Shown here: positions 32,476-43,060 of the stretch, piece after piece
Layout: every line of letters begins with the position of its first letter
How positions within the stretch are numbered: the first letter of the stretch is position 1
Source of the DNA: Kappaphycus alvarezii
Lineage: Eukaryota; Rhodophyta; Florideophyceae; Gigartinales; Solieriaceae
Assembly (NCBI GenBank): GCA_002205965.3
Contig: NADL03000657.1
Location: 868,001 to 932,000 of the forward strand
Direction of reading: 5' to 3'
DNA: 64,000 bases
The notes under the pieces: model-generated
Database searches by the model: none
Told to the model about the DNA's origin: nothing
The model's input: the letters and a program-made list of their open reading frames with translations, nothing else
Translations under genes and position numbers: made by a program

Positions 32476-33240
32476 CTAAGGAATGATCTGATCAACGTCA
32501 AGGTAGGGAACTTCAACGTCATTCACTGAGATGTCATGGTCTCCTCCAGTCACGTGCGGAGCTCTGGATAATGCGTCTCCAAGACGTGAATTTTCAGGCT
32601 TCAGTGTGATGGGAAAGATTCCGAAGTTACCGAGAGTTTCCAACCAACGTACTTCTTTCCGACTCAGTTTCGGTTTTGTGAAGAAGCTCTTAAGCACTGG
32701 TTGTCTGTGAAAATTCAAATTCAGAACCTTCAAGATAGCACCTGAATCTTCCAGAAATTAATCAAAGCCAGAAGCTCTCTGTCATTTGCAGTGTAGTCCG
32801 ACTCAGCTGGTGAAAGTTTCTTTGAATAGAAAGAAATTACACGATCCCTTCATTCTCATCCAACTGTGTTATAGTTCCACCGACAGCAAGCTGTGAAGCA
32901 TCTACATGACCACGAAATGGCTTGTTTTCCAATTAGGAGCGACTAAAATTGGAGCCAATGCCATCGCTTCCTTTAGCTTCGGAAAGCTTTATCACTGTTG
33001 ATCCCATTTCCCTTACCTCGACCTTTCTTTGTCAGATCTGTGAGAGGTGCAGCAATTGGAGAACTTCTGAATGAACCTACGGAAAAACTGTATTAGACCT
33101 AAGAAACTTCTCAACTCCGTTAGATTCAGGTTTCGGCCAAGTTTGTACACTTCCTTCTCAGGATTGACACGAATGCCGTGCTTCCCGACTATTAACCCAA
33201 AAACTCCAGCTCAGTCTGAAAGAAAGAGCATTTTTTCGGA
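32476..33240 (-). pseudogene. Chromovirus RNase H
   Basis: After RT, frames include KAFRSLKEAMALAPIL (about 32,970), a first catalytic region lost in stops, and the frame 32,733-32,476 with HRQPVLKSFFTKPKLSRKE then RWLETLGNFGIF and LGDALSRAP (canonical TDHxxLxxF...KxxLSxRQARWxxxLxxFxFxIxxxPGKxNxxADALSR). The N-terminal half is poorly preserved. Confidence 0.65.
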
Positions 33241-33306
33241 GAGATGTAGCTTGTGATCCTTAAGTCCTTAATACAATTTCCAGATGTTCGTAATGTTCTC
33301 CTCATT

Positions 33307-33937
33307 TTACTGAATATAAAAGATCATCCATATAGACAACCAAGAAGACATCGATGCAATCATAGAAATCTGGTTCATCAAAGTTTGGAACGTAGCAGGA
33401 GCGTTGCAAAGTCCCATTGGCATAACAAGATATTCAAATTGCCCATACTTTGTATTGAACGCAGTCTTTTCGATGTCCTCCGGTTTCACCCTTATCTGAT
33501 GGAATCCGGTTTTCAGATCAAGCTTGGAGAAAAATCTCGCATCTCCAAGTCGATCGAACATTTCATCAGAACGAGGGAGTGGAGCATTATTCTTTTTGGT
33601 GATGCGATTCAAAGCGCGATAATCGACAACACCTCTAAGTTTTCCATCCTTTTCTTTCACAAAGAAAAGTGGTGCTCCATATGGTGATTTACTGGACCTG
33701 ATCTTCCCTTTCCTCAGAAAGAGACTCGACGTACTCTTTTGCTGCCCTAAGTTCGGATGGAGACAACTGGAATAAAGGTCGATGAGGTGCCTTTGCTCCT
33801 TCCTCCACTTTGATCTCATGATCAACTGATCGAATCGGAGGAAGCCCTCTTGGCAATTCATCCTGAAAGACCTCTTTGAAATTATCCAGTAATCTGCTCA
33901 GTCTTCCATCAAACTTTGAATCTGTCACTCCTCTCAT
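33307..33937 (-). pseudogene. Chromovirus reverse transcriptase
   Basis: Pre-RT LDNFKEVFQDELPRGLPPIR and VDHEIKVEEGAKAPHRPLF (33,890-33,780), then SPYGAPLFFVKEKDGKLRGV followed by VDYRALN, FFSKLDLKTGFHQIRVKPED, FEYLVMPMGLCNAPATFQ, and after a one-base shift near 33,370 VFLVVYMDDLLYS with YMDD at 33,334-33,323. Every canonical gypsy RT motif is present in the right order, so only a few single-base lesions inactivate it. Confidence 0.85.
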
Positions 33938-34391
33938 ACTGTGAACTTCAAGTAACTGAAATACTTCGAAGTCCCCCCATGCCTCAGCATTCGTCTAAAT
34001 TTCTTCAATCCCAAATTGGACACATCAATACGGTTTTTCATGGAATCAATCACTGGAATGGAAGCATCTTTCACCATCACAATTCGTTTCCGATAGTCGA
34101 CACGTGGATTGTGGGCAACATGCCACGGCATTCCCAACAGAACATCATACCTGGTTTGGGACACAGCCCAACTAGAAGTATATGTATGTTCGCCTAACTT
34201 ATCTCAGATACTTCCTCAGTAACTCCCTTCTGTGAATGGCAAACAATGACTCGTTCACGCCGAATCTCAAACAAGTTCCTATTTCGCTTCAGGAACTCGG
34301 CTGAAACCACGTTTGTATTGCATCCATCGTCCTTTAGTACTTTGACTGCTATTCCATTCAGTCTACCTTCAAGTACTAACAAAGGCTCCAC
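33934..34391 (-). pseudogene. Chromovirus aspartic protease
   Basis: The frame from 34,391 has LNGIAVKVLKDDGCNTNVVS, with the active-site DDG at 34,331-34,323 where most gypsy proteases have D[ST]G; the flanks (VKVL.DDGCNTNVVS) otherwise fit the family. After a frameshift near 34,195 the frame from 34,164 shows the end YDVLLGMPWHVAHNPRVDY (canonical YDxILGMPWLxxxxPxIDW). It would release mature Gag and Pol proteins. Confidence 0.65.
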
Positions 34392-34654
34392 TGGTATAGG
34401 TCCATCAGTGGGGATGCTGTCATCATGACTAGACGTGATTCCATTAGACTCGGCTTCGGAGATTCTCGACTTTTCCCTGTCCTCTGAGAATTTAGCTCGG
34501 TGATGTCCACAACAGTTTCACTCTGCTCATTGGGACATCTTTTCACACTCACTACTGGTCTCACCTGAGTGTTCACCAAGTCTGGTGGACCAACTAGTTT
34601 CCGAGTCAAAGCCATTCAAATCATTACTGTGTCCTGCCTGTGTATTGTTCGCCG

Positions 34655-35376
34655 CTATGCGAGTACCACCCCTGTTACCTTTATTCCCGTTTCCTTTTCT
34701 TGTTTCCAAGGTCTACATCCCACCTTATGGCACGTAAAGCATCGGTTCTCCATCAAGTCTTTCTGACGCTCATCGTTTTTACGTTCCAGGTTTCCGATCT
34801 CCATCGGCATAGGACCTGAGGCATTTCGATTGGTGAAATGAACCTCTGCCAGTGAAGAAACCTGCACCATAAAATGCTCCATCAACGTTGAGAGCAATGG
34901 TAGTCGCAGCTTCAAACTTGGATGGGTTTCCTTTACGAACCTCCAACAGAATGTGGGGTTTGAGACCTTCACAGAACCGCGCCAATTTTTCCGACTCACT
35001 GATACCGGGAATATTGATAACCAAATTCCTGAACTTGAGAGGTACGCTGCCACACTCGTTTTCTGGCGGATCTTGGTAACTTGTCGCGAGCTCGAATGAC
35101 ACTGTCCTGGGGACAAACTCTGCCTCAACCAGGAGTTTGAAAGCTTCCCATGTAGGCGGAACAGCATTCTCGGACAACTGTATACCACCAGTTTGCGGCA
35201 GTTCCGGTCATGAATGTCGAAGCAAAGTCGATAGCATTCTGGGCACTGATGACTTCTTCATGGCCCACCTGAATAAGTCTCGTATACTTTTCGACTGAAT
35301 GCAACCATGACCGAACCGTTAACGCATCTCGAGTCCCATCGAACAACACAGGCTTATTTGGTTTGAAGAAAGACAT
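34655..35376 (-). pseudogene. Chromovirus Gag
   Basis: Starts at the ATG at 35,376 (MSFFKPNKPVLFDGTRD). It has the gypsy Gag layout: VRSWLHSVEKYTRLIQ, ...FMTGTAANWWYTV, then after a frameshift near 35,170 VPPTWEAFKLLVEAEFVPRT (canonical PxTWxxFxxxLxxxFxP), ESEKLARFCEGLKPHI, then PMPMEIGN and a nucleocapsid knuckle CFTCHKVGC (34,733-34,706). The knuckle is damaged: canonical CX2CX4HX4C has Cys in place of His and no fourth Cys. Gag would form the particle and bind the RNA. Confidence 0.75.
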
Positions 35377-35385
35377 GTTCAACAA

Positions 35386-36172
35386 ACTTCACTTAAAGCC
35401 TTACAACAACACCTAAACTTGAATACAAGCACTTGAAGTTGAAATCTGCAAGGGATTCGTCCCTGGACGACGGGTTGGCTCCCTACCCGAGAGAGAGTGA
35501 CTCACCAGCAGCTTTGATCACACCTACACTCCGATGTGACTCAGCAATCCGTTGGGATATCCCCACCACTCCACATGTAGACCGCGATCGGTGTCCTTAC
35601 CCTATAGGAAAGCCTCTCAAGCCGACTCTAAGCTAGCGAATAACCAAAGAATACCCTTTCTGAGCACGTACCCTTAGTCCAAGTCCAGTCCAAGTCAACC
35701 CTATGAAGCGTTACCTGAACCCGTGACCCAGTCGGTGCACCTAGCTAACAGCCAACGAGTGCAATAGGATTGTATAGGAATACTGTGAGGGGACCCTCAA
35801 ATGGGGACTTGGTCAGAAGTAAGGCTTTACTAAGGCAACTTAGTTAACCTAACTGTCCAGTCTAAGCATTGTGAAAAGGATCACGCAGCTTCGTGAGACT
35901 GCAAGCTACCTGAACAGAATGACTTAGAAAACGCAGACTAGGCTGCACCCCCAAGTTCCCTTACCTATTTCTCAATTAGTAACCGCGACCTGCGCTGAAT
36001 AATGGGGTTTAGAGTACTTGGCACTCCAGCCCACAAGTACATTATATAATTTTGCTTATAGTACACCTGTCAGCAAAATTTTCCAAAAATTCAACAACCT
36101 AAAAAATACACGTGTAAGAAAACCTCAACTGGAGCAAGAAGAAAGCGAAAAAGCAGCGGAACCGGCGAAAAT
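35386..36172 (-). other. Chromovirus leader, non-coding
   Basis: About 790 bases between primer-binding site and gag start without a supported frame. It should hold the packaging signal; no motif is recognisable. Confidence 0.5.
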
Positions 36173-36182
36173 GATGCTACCA
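36173..36182 (-). promoter_or_regulatory. Chromovirus primer-binding site
   Basis: TGGTAGCATC on the minus strand, one base after the end of the 5' LTR. TGG at this place pairs with the CCA end of a tRNA. The ten bases are identical to the primer-binding site of the copia at 48,108-48,117, which points to the same primer tRNA, most likely initiator methionine tRNA (its 3' end is commonly ...GCTACCA). Confidence 0.75.
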
Positions 36183-36183
36183 G

Positions 36184-36608
36184 TGAAACAGAGAGGGAGG
36201 CAGCCGGGGCGCTGCTAAAGAAACTGTAGAGGCGATGGTAATGGGTTTCAGAAAGTTAGGGGCAAGGGGTGTATGGAGTGTACCTGGATTCCCACAAGAA
36301 TCCAGATGAGCCCCCCGTTTTATAGAAGTACGGTAACTCTACTCTAGAAATTCTATACTGTTAACCCATTATAACTGCTATAAAGTAGAGGTGTAACTAT
36401 AAAATTGTACTACCTAGAGTATAACTACGTAAATAAAAACGATGACGTGGGGCTCCACCCCAAATAAAAACATTGAAGGAAAAGCAAATTTCTAAGATCA
36501 TTCAAGAAGATAAAGTTTCCCTGTTACGCCACTGTGTAACAGTGAACTGGGATGGCGACAGCGAACAATTCTCTATTACACAGTGTGTGTAACAGAGACA
36601 TTGTTACG
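36184..36608 (-). repeat. Chromovirus 5' LTR
   Basis: On the minus strand the LTR runs from about 36,608 (ideal TGTAAC; here the first T is changed, CGTAAC) to TTTCA at 36,184. A TATAAAA box lies on the minus strand at 36,324-36,318. Several TGTTAC/GTAACA inverted motifs occupy the first 90 bases (for example CTGTTAC...GTAACAG at 36,521-36,542). The partner is 30,556-30,973. Confidence 0.8.
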
Positions 36609-36613
36609 AATAT

Positions 36614-38260
36614 CCAGTATTGTCCTTGCAAAATCTTTCTAGCATTCGGGAACTTCCAGGGGCTCTTAATACTTGCTTATAATTGTAAAACGTTTGATTT
36701 AAACCGCAAATGTACCTGGCAAGTCTGTGTAAACTATTTCTTATATTGACTTAAAAGTTCTGACTCGTAACTGATTGTTGCTTTACTTCTCTCTTAAAAT
36801 TGAAATATGCTCGGGAGCAGACTCTTGTATACTTTCTGAATATAACAAAGCGGAAACCAAACTAGGAGCTTTTCAAACGGCAACACCTGAAAACTCGTCT
36901 CTCATTTTCCGCAGAATGTTTTTCGTAGTGAAATGCTTAGCCAATACATCGATTTCATGGACGAATCCTTTGTTACAGTCTTTTTAAGGATCCAACAGCC
37001 CTGCGTCTTTGTTTATCAAATGCCTCGGAGCCTTAAAAATTTCAATGCATCTCATTTCCAAAGCTACGGCCTTTTCTTTGACGCTTTTCTACTTTGGATC
37101 AATTCTCCCCTCTTTTCAAAATCAAATGGGCGTTTAACTGCTTCGACATTACATTATTTAAAACTCCGCTTCCTCGGGAACCTTTCTCTTTCAAAAAAGA
37201 GAATTTGGAATGATATAAATACTTACTTAGGTCATTAGCGTTTGAATCTGCTATTGAAATGCGATAGGACACAACAGAAGATTAACTTTTCGCTTGAACG
37301 CGCTACTTCGATGTAAGCCGGCACAAAAACAACTATCTTTCATCTCGCAATCGTTATTGAAAATACTTAAGGTAGTATTTTGCGGTAAGGGGTCGAACCA
37401 GCTTTGACTATAGAGGAAAATGACACACGACAATCGCAAGGGGAAAAGTAAAAGGAATGGTGAGGAAAACATTCGCGAGGTTTTGGATCGTTGGGAGGAA
37501 TGGGATACAAACTAGTGCAATCATACGCTATTGAGATGCAGACGGAAATATGCATGAATGAGTCAAGAGAAGAGCGAACATAGGAAGCAGCGACTACAAA
37601 ATAGAGCGTTGGCAGTCGGAGAGCATTTCGAATTGTTTCGATACTAACCATGAGGAAACATCATTTGTTTGTAATCACTGTTCCGGGATGAAGCAATCAG
37701 AATAGAAGTTTTAACAAACGTTTCTACCACGTGTTTGAGTTACTTGACAGTATCTAGTTTGGAACCATTGATTGTCAGGCACGTGACTACATATTTAATC
37801 TTTTTACTTGCAAACTGATTGTACCAAGAAAAAAGAATTATGTCTTGCGTTCATTGATCTGATACCATGATATTTGCCAGATGCCAAGTAGGATTTTGGC
37901 GTGTAGATCTCTAGCTCAAGATGGAGTACTTCCAAATAAAGACAAGTTTATTTCCAATTGCTGCCAAAAAATACATTATTTTTCGCTTGATTTTCATCCC
38001 TGAAAACATATGATTGGCTCCTTATCCTGTAAAAATTCTTAATTTAATTTTCAGTCATCTTTAAGGTGTAACGGGAAAGCTTTTCTGGGTTCATTCAAAC
38101 CCAGTATTTTGAAATGTAGCGGCTGAAACGGCCAGCCAAATGGTACTACTTCAGGCCTGCATTTCAAGCAACCCTCTCACTCTGCCAACTCAACCGCGAT
38201 CCTTTAGATTCGTTGCCAATCTATTCAAGATCTCACAGCATTCTCCCCGCAGCCAATCCC
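36614..38260. other. No gene supported
   Basis: Several short, overlapping frames occur (36,775-37,238 plus; 37,251-37,651 minus). None has a recognised motif, and they fit decayed sequence. Confidence 0.35.
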
Positions 38261-38403
38261 CTTGAAGTAGATGTATCTCTCCTTCCTTTCCACCTATGAG
38301 ATGAGCTACCACATTCCATCTCATTTCATCTCTTCCTCTCCCCCGGCTCTCTCTTCAGGAAAACCGGTTACAGATCCTTGCTTCATCAACCTTCCCCAGC
38401 CCC

Positions 38404-38739
38404 GCATTGCAGTATCAATTTCGTGCGCAAATGAAACAGATTCGCTCCTCTTCCCCCAAAACCTCCGCATCGCAGTTAACATTGCGTGCGCAAGTAAAAA
38501 ACGTGTCTGCTCTCCAGCTCTTCTTTTAATCTCCGCATAGCTTTAGTGATTGTTTTTACAGTGAAAACTATTCCTTTCAATTCCCATTTCAACCTCGGCA
38601 TCCAGGTAACAGTTTCCTACAAAACTCTGATCACATTGTATATTCTTTAGTAGTTTTCTTGCAGCTCAGGACGTTGGGAAAAACAGTCGCAACTGTTCAT
38701 TACAAAAAAGGCATTGCAATAGCAACTGTGTGCGCGAAC
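38404..38739 (+). repeat. Three-copy dispersed 30-bp motif
   Basis: GCATTGCAGTATCAATTTCG-type motif ending GTGCGCAA occurs at 38,404-38,433, 38,467-38,496 and 38,711-38,739. In one frame each it encodes IAVSISCAN, IAVNIACAS and IAIATVCAN. The first two lie in an open frame 38,271-38,540 (89 codons). No function is apparent. Confidence 0.5.
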
Positions 38740-38821
38740 TCACCTATTTTATTTGGTTGTTTTATCTTTGTTGTAAAGATAAGCATTAAGAAGGAGCACA
38801 GTACATATTCATCTGATTAAA

Positions 38822-39412
38822 ATGATGATAGATGCCATCGTTGATCCCGCTAGTGATGTGGCAGGAAGAAATTCTGTACTAATCACTGATGAAGACAGGA
38901 ATCAGTTAGGTAGCACCAACATAGCAGAAAGCAGTGCTGGAACTAGTGCTACTAAAGCCAAAGAGAATCATGGTAGAAAGTTGGACATAGTAGGTTAAAA
39001 ATGCTTGAAAAAAATGTTAATACGAATTCCGACGAAAATGAAGGCTGCCATTCGAAAATTACTGCAGAGTGTAGAAACATGGACCATGACTAGAAATGTT
39101 GTACGTACCGCAGCGAAGGATCAATTTCATTTCCATCCAAATCTTAAGGCAATGTGCAATGGTCTCGGAGCAGTAGCTCCTTTGAATTCAATTTTCCATC
39201 TAGAACACCCGGACTGAGACAACAAGGATTTGGAAGACGAATATGATACATTCAATGTACATAAAGTAATGGGTTCAGACCATTAATTAGATTTGGATTT
39301 AAAATTGTTTCATGCAAAAATTGCTTTCGAGATGGTGGATCCATGGAAGCATGAAACTCCTAAGGAGTCTTCTATAGGCACTTGCAGTGATTCCTGTATT
39401 TTTGCCTTCTAG
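38822..39412 (+). pseudogene. Unrecognised gene with three in-frame stops and no frameshift
   Basis: From an ATG in a good eukaryotic context (TTAAAATG) one frame runs 197 codons with stops only at TAA 38,996, TGA 39,215 and TAA 39,284, ending at TAG 39,410. The texture is protein-like: an acidic, Ser/Thr-rich N-terminus (MMIDAIVDPASDVAGRN), a basic helix (IPTKMKAAIRKLLQSVETWT), NPLxAMCNGLGAVAPL-like middle, and a C-terminal DLKLFHAKIAFEMVDPWKHE. I do not recognise it; decay seems to be by substitution. Confidence 0.4.
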
Positions 39413-39679
39413 ATGTATGACTACTCCATGATAGCTTTTGGTATCTGCCGCTTTACATGATCACGCATAAAATGATTTACTTCATTTCTTTTGTATAAAG
39501 AAATCCTTTAAATGCTCGCAAATTCTATTCAAAGACTCGCTTAAGTATTCCAAAGAGTTTCTCTCAGTTCATTGATTTTTTCTAGTAATCGAAGGATTAA
39601 TCTTGCTAGATTGCATCTTACTACAGTAAAAATGATTTCCCTGATTTTTAATTTCAAATATTATAATGCTAAAAACAGG

Positions 39680-40123
39680 TTAGACGTGTAGTTCGAATCC
39701 ATGTTCAATACCAAAACTGTGTTCTTGGGGCTTCAAGCTGAAAAAACCAGGGAAAATGGCGGTCAGTAAAATGCTGTCCAACTTTTCATCATCAGGGGCA
39801 TGACTTACGAAAAGAAATACCATGATGATGTTCCAAGCGAGCAATGGGTAAGTAAGGTTTACGTTAGCAGGTGGTAGCGAGGATTGTTTCGTGCGTTGGA
39901 AAACTTCCAAAGGAGATACAGTGTGTCTTTCTATATTGGAGTTCATTACGTCTTTCAAAGAATGTTCTGGATTGTACATAATTCTCGTGATTTCAAAATA
40001 TTTCCCAGTATTGAGTACCTTTTGTACAGGTGGATGAGAAAACGAAACCTGCAATGGTGTGGCAATTATTAGTCTTCCCATCAGATTCTCATACTGGTCT
40101 GCGAACTGGAAAAAGTTTCTCAA
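39680..40123 (-). CDS. Hypothetical protein, minus strand
   Basis: 147-codon frame without an obvious ATG at its head. It contains a hydrophobic segment LLAWNIIMVFLFVSHAPDDE and ends FGIEHGFELHV. Neighbouring minus frames up to 40,849 (for example LKNTLKYLRVPLPTVPLKRK) could be other exons or pieces of the same pseudogene. The overlapping plus frame 40,030-40,350 is equally open, so the coding strand is uncertain. Confidence 0.2.
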   Translation of the reverse strand: MRNFFQFADQYENLMGRLIIATPLQVSFSHPPVQKVLNTGKYFEITRIMYNPEHSLKDVMNSNIERHTVSPLEVFQRTKQSSLPPANVNLTYPLLAWNIIMVFLFVSHAPDDEKLDSILLTAIFPGFFSLKPQEHSFGIEHGFELHV

Positions 40124-40129
40124 AATGCC

Positions 40130-41520
40130 TTCAGAACATAATTAATAATTTAGTGGAACGTCATGATACTGTTTCGGCTGATTTTCTAGAAGCAAAATCA
40201 TTCATGGGCTCTGATGATTCTCAGAAGTATGCTATTCTCACCTGTTTTATAGAGTTGGGTCCACTGCATCCCAATATTCTGTTAGGGTTTTTTATCTGCG
40301 GGCCTCCAGAAACATCTCAATCTAACCCGATCGGTTGTCTTGTTGCATAGATTTTGCACAGTCTAAGTACGGACAGTTCGGGTCTCGCAGTTGGTCAAAA
40401 TTAACTCAAGCTGGAAAAAAATCACTTGCAAGCGTTCAATAGAAATGACTTCCTGCATAGTTTAGTGTTCAGCGGTTCTAACATTGCTTCGATGCAATTT
40501 CGGGGAATTTGATGCATGTATTTCCCTGAATTGGGAAAGGGAGAATTACAGAGATGGTTCGCGTTTCTAGGCAAGGTTACGCTTTTGAAAACAATTCTGC
40601 GCACTCCATTTCTTACATTACAAAAGCGCGAAGGTGGGAAGCAGAGTTCTTTATACCGGAGGGAAAACAACCAAGGAGATTTCCTCGGAAGCATGCCGAG
40701 CAATCTACGGCGAAGGAATACGTAGATGTCTTACGCTTTAACGGCACCGTTGGTAGCGGAACTCTCAAGTACTTCAAGGTATTCTTCAATGTCTTTACCA
40801 TCGATGAAGTAGAAAATTCATCAGGATGGAAGTCTATGGTACTTATCACATCTGCGACAAAGTCTTTGAGGCACGATTGGTTGCGTATGTTGAGAGTAGA
40901 GAACTATCTTAGCTTGTTTTTGTCTTGCAGTCCTGGCAATCCATAAATTTCATTCTTCGCAGCGATCAATCCAATATTAACTTTCCCTTGATTGTGCAGA
41001 GTTTGTTTCAGAGATCTGTGCGCTAAATTAGAGTCCCACTCTCATGGGAAAACTTTCAGTATCTGATTCACCTCGAAATATGGAAATGCAAATGGCTCTG
41101 ACGTTCAGAGGAAGGAATCGTCATCAGTTGCGCATTTTCGCAAAGCCTACAACAACTGTTTGAATCATCGGGATTCCTTTGCTCTATTCTCGATAACCGA
41201 TACCTCTATTTTCACAAGAAGATATAATACTACTCGAGAGAACAGTCAGCTTGTAAATCACTTTTAAGTCGATTTTGAGATGACTCTGAAGCTTCCGTTG
41301 AAGTTCAAAATGAAGTCAGTCGGTGTTTTCAGAATGCTAGTTTGGTGGTCAAAAAAAGAACGAACAGAAATGACCAAACATCTGGTGAATTTATCCACAT
41401 TTGGACGATTCAATTTCTCAAAATACTTCCAATCATTCATTAGAGGTTGTTTGTATGGAAGTACAAACTAACACATATCTTTAGTTTGCGTTAGTTTATT
41501 TGGAGAGTTAACTAGCATAC
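40130..41520. other. Open frames on both strands, no identity
   Basis: Frames at 40,030-40,350 and 40,554-40,946 plus, 40,613-40,849 minus and 41,280-41,471 plus show mixed composition but no motif. I can give no call; a broken host gene or a strongly decayed element are both possible. Confidence 0.25.
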
Positions 41521-41769
41521 ATCTTTCTCTTGACACAGTCTACATTGATATTTCTAGATGAACTCGCGTGCATTCATATTCGTCTACACCATCCTTCCCT
41601 GTCACGTGCTCTGCGATTGACATCTCTTCCATCCTACTACGGTCTCCACCACCTTCTTCCCCAAGATCTCGTTTTCCTCAACCATGCCTTTCCGCTACTT
41701 CAATGTTTGCACATTCCTCTCCCGAACCATCCCCGCGGTCTAGCGCCAACAGAGAAGGGGACACTTTTG

Positions 41770-42235
41770 GGTGTTTTACCTTTGGAAGGTATATCCTATC
41801 TATCCCATGGTTTTCCAGACAACCACAATCGACTCAAAAAGGGTATACCGGCACCGTAATGGGGAAGGAACCACCCTCTCTGAAATGCTTCCTTCAGGCG
41901 AGCCATCAAGCAGGCCTCATTGGACATGACGGCTGCTGCAGCGTGCCTTTGCATCAAAACCCCCCGAACCTTTCAGTACGTCTCCAATGCCCTCACACGC
42001 CACGTTCCTAGCTCTCCCATGACGGTTATAAACCCAACAACCCTTCTCGCACAGAGCGCCACAAACCTATGTCCCGACTCCGCCACACCCTCCTCTCTCA
42101 CATCGCTCTTCCGACAACATCCCTCTTGCTGACAACGATTCCTACCATCACGACCACTATTCACTCTCTCTTCACACACAAGATGCCCTTCAAATCGCGA
42201 GGGCCTTCGCTCCTCTCGCTTCCGCCTCCTCATTC
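41770..42235 (-). repeat. R1 repeat, copy D (reverse)
   Basis: Read on the minus strand, the frame 42,233-41,973 and its continuation give RALETY, a stop, KVRGVLMQRHAAAAVMSNEA and CLMARLKEAFQRGW, aligning with copy C (KALETDGKVHRVLIQRHDEA then AFMSNSACLMAGLK). The similarity continues through VPVYPF and the DCGCLEN region into non-coding bases near 41,775. This copy keeps more residues after MA(G/R)LK than the others and suggests the ancestral protein did not stop there. It is also matched by a shadow frame on the plus strand. Confidence 0.55.
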
Positions 42236-42579
42236 GCCATTTTTCACCACTCCTCCGTCCACCTCCCTTCTAAACAGCCCCAATCTAGAGAAAATGTTTC
42301 TCTACATCTCCTCTATTGACTCCAAGCTTGCCCAACCAAAAGCAGACAAGCTCATCTCTCTTCTTAACGATCCCCACTTCTCCGAATCAGCAAATGGGCC
42401 ACATCTCGCATTCCAAACTTAGCAACCAAATACGTTCCTTCAAGCCCACAGCTGTCGATATACTCTTCCTCCACCATCCCTCTAATCTTGGCACTCTTAA
42501 ATTCCGCTTTCTCGATCACATCGTAGTCGACACTCGACGCTTCGATGGTCTCCAGTTCAACAACGCAGGGATTTTTTGA
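42069..42579 (+). CDS. Open frames of uncertain strand
   Basis: Plus frames 42,069-42,422 (Ser/Pro/Thr-rich, then KMFLYISSIDSKLAQPKADK) and 42,316-42,579 (ending FRFLDHIVVDTRRFDGLQFN) overlap in different registers. The minus strand over 42,560-42,370 reads equally well (VELETIEASSVDYDVIEKAE then FKSAKIRGMVEEEYIDSCGL) and would be upstream of R1 copy D. I cannot decide; the minus reading is favoured by the R1 context. Confidence 0.2.
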
Positions 42580-43060
42580 GCCGGGTGGCTATAAATTCCC
42601 TGCAAAACACCGATGGATGGCACAATGACCCGTTGTGGGCTTCAGTACATAGACACGTGTGCGGGTACGCTTAAAATTCCATTAAATTTAGTTCCATATT
42701 TTTGTTGTTAATGAGACGAGAGGATTTATGAATAAAAGGTAGCTGGACTTACTATTGAGTGGGTACTGAAAGTTCTAAAAGGAATGTAGAGAGCAAGGTT
42801 GGGAGGACTGAAGTAGGGATGCACATAATAGACATTGTATGTGTGCCGGTGTGTATGGCTGAGCCTTGAATGGGGTGAAGGGCATCAAAAGTGTAGATGC
42901 CACAGTGTAGGAGAATGAGCGATCTTTGGTGCGCTGGTGCGAAAATGGGGTGGAAAAAAAAGGAAGTGAAAACCGAGGGAGGTGGGTGGGAGGAGATAAG
43001 GGTCGAACGAGAGTGCTGTCTGGGAGGTTGTGACCACCGGTAAGCTTTGGTGAGGTAACT

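Larger units (their letters stand above)
30556..36608 (-). mobile_element. Chromovirus (Ty3/gypsy) with both LTRs
   Basis: A 6.05-kb element on the minus strand: LTR, PBS, leader, gag, protease, RT, RNase H, integrase with GPY/F module, chromodomain, PPT, LTR. The two LTRs are about 95% identical by eye. Possible target duplications are aattt (30,551-30,555) and aatat (36,609-36,613), one mismatch. All coding parts are present but split by frameshifts and stops, so the copy is defective although not very old. Chromoviruses use a chromodomain at the integrase C-terminus to target histone-marked chromatin. Confidence 0.85.
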
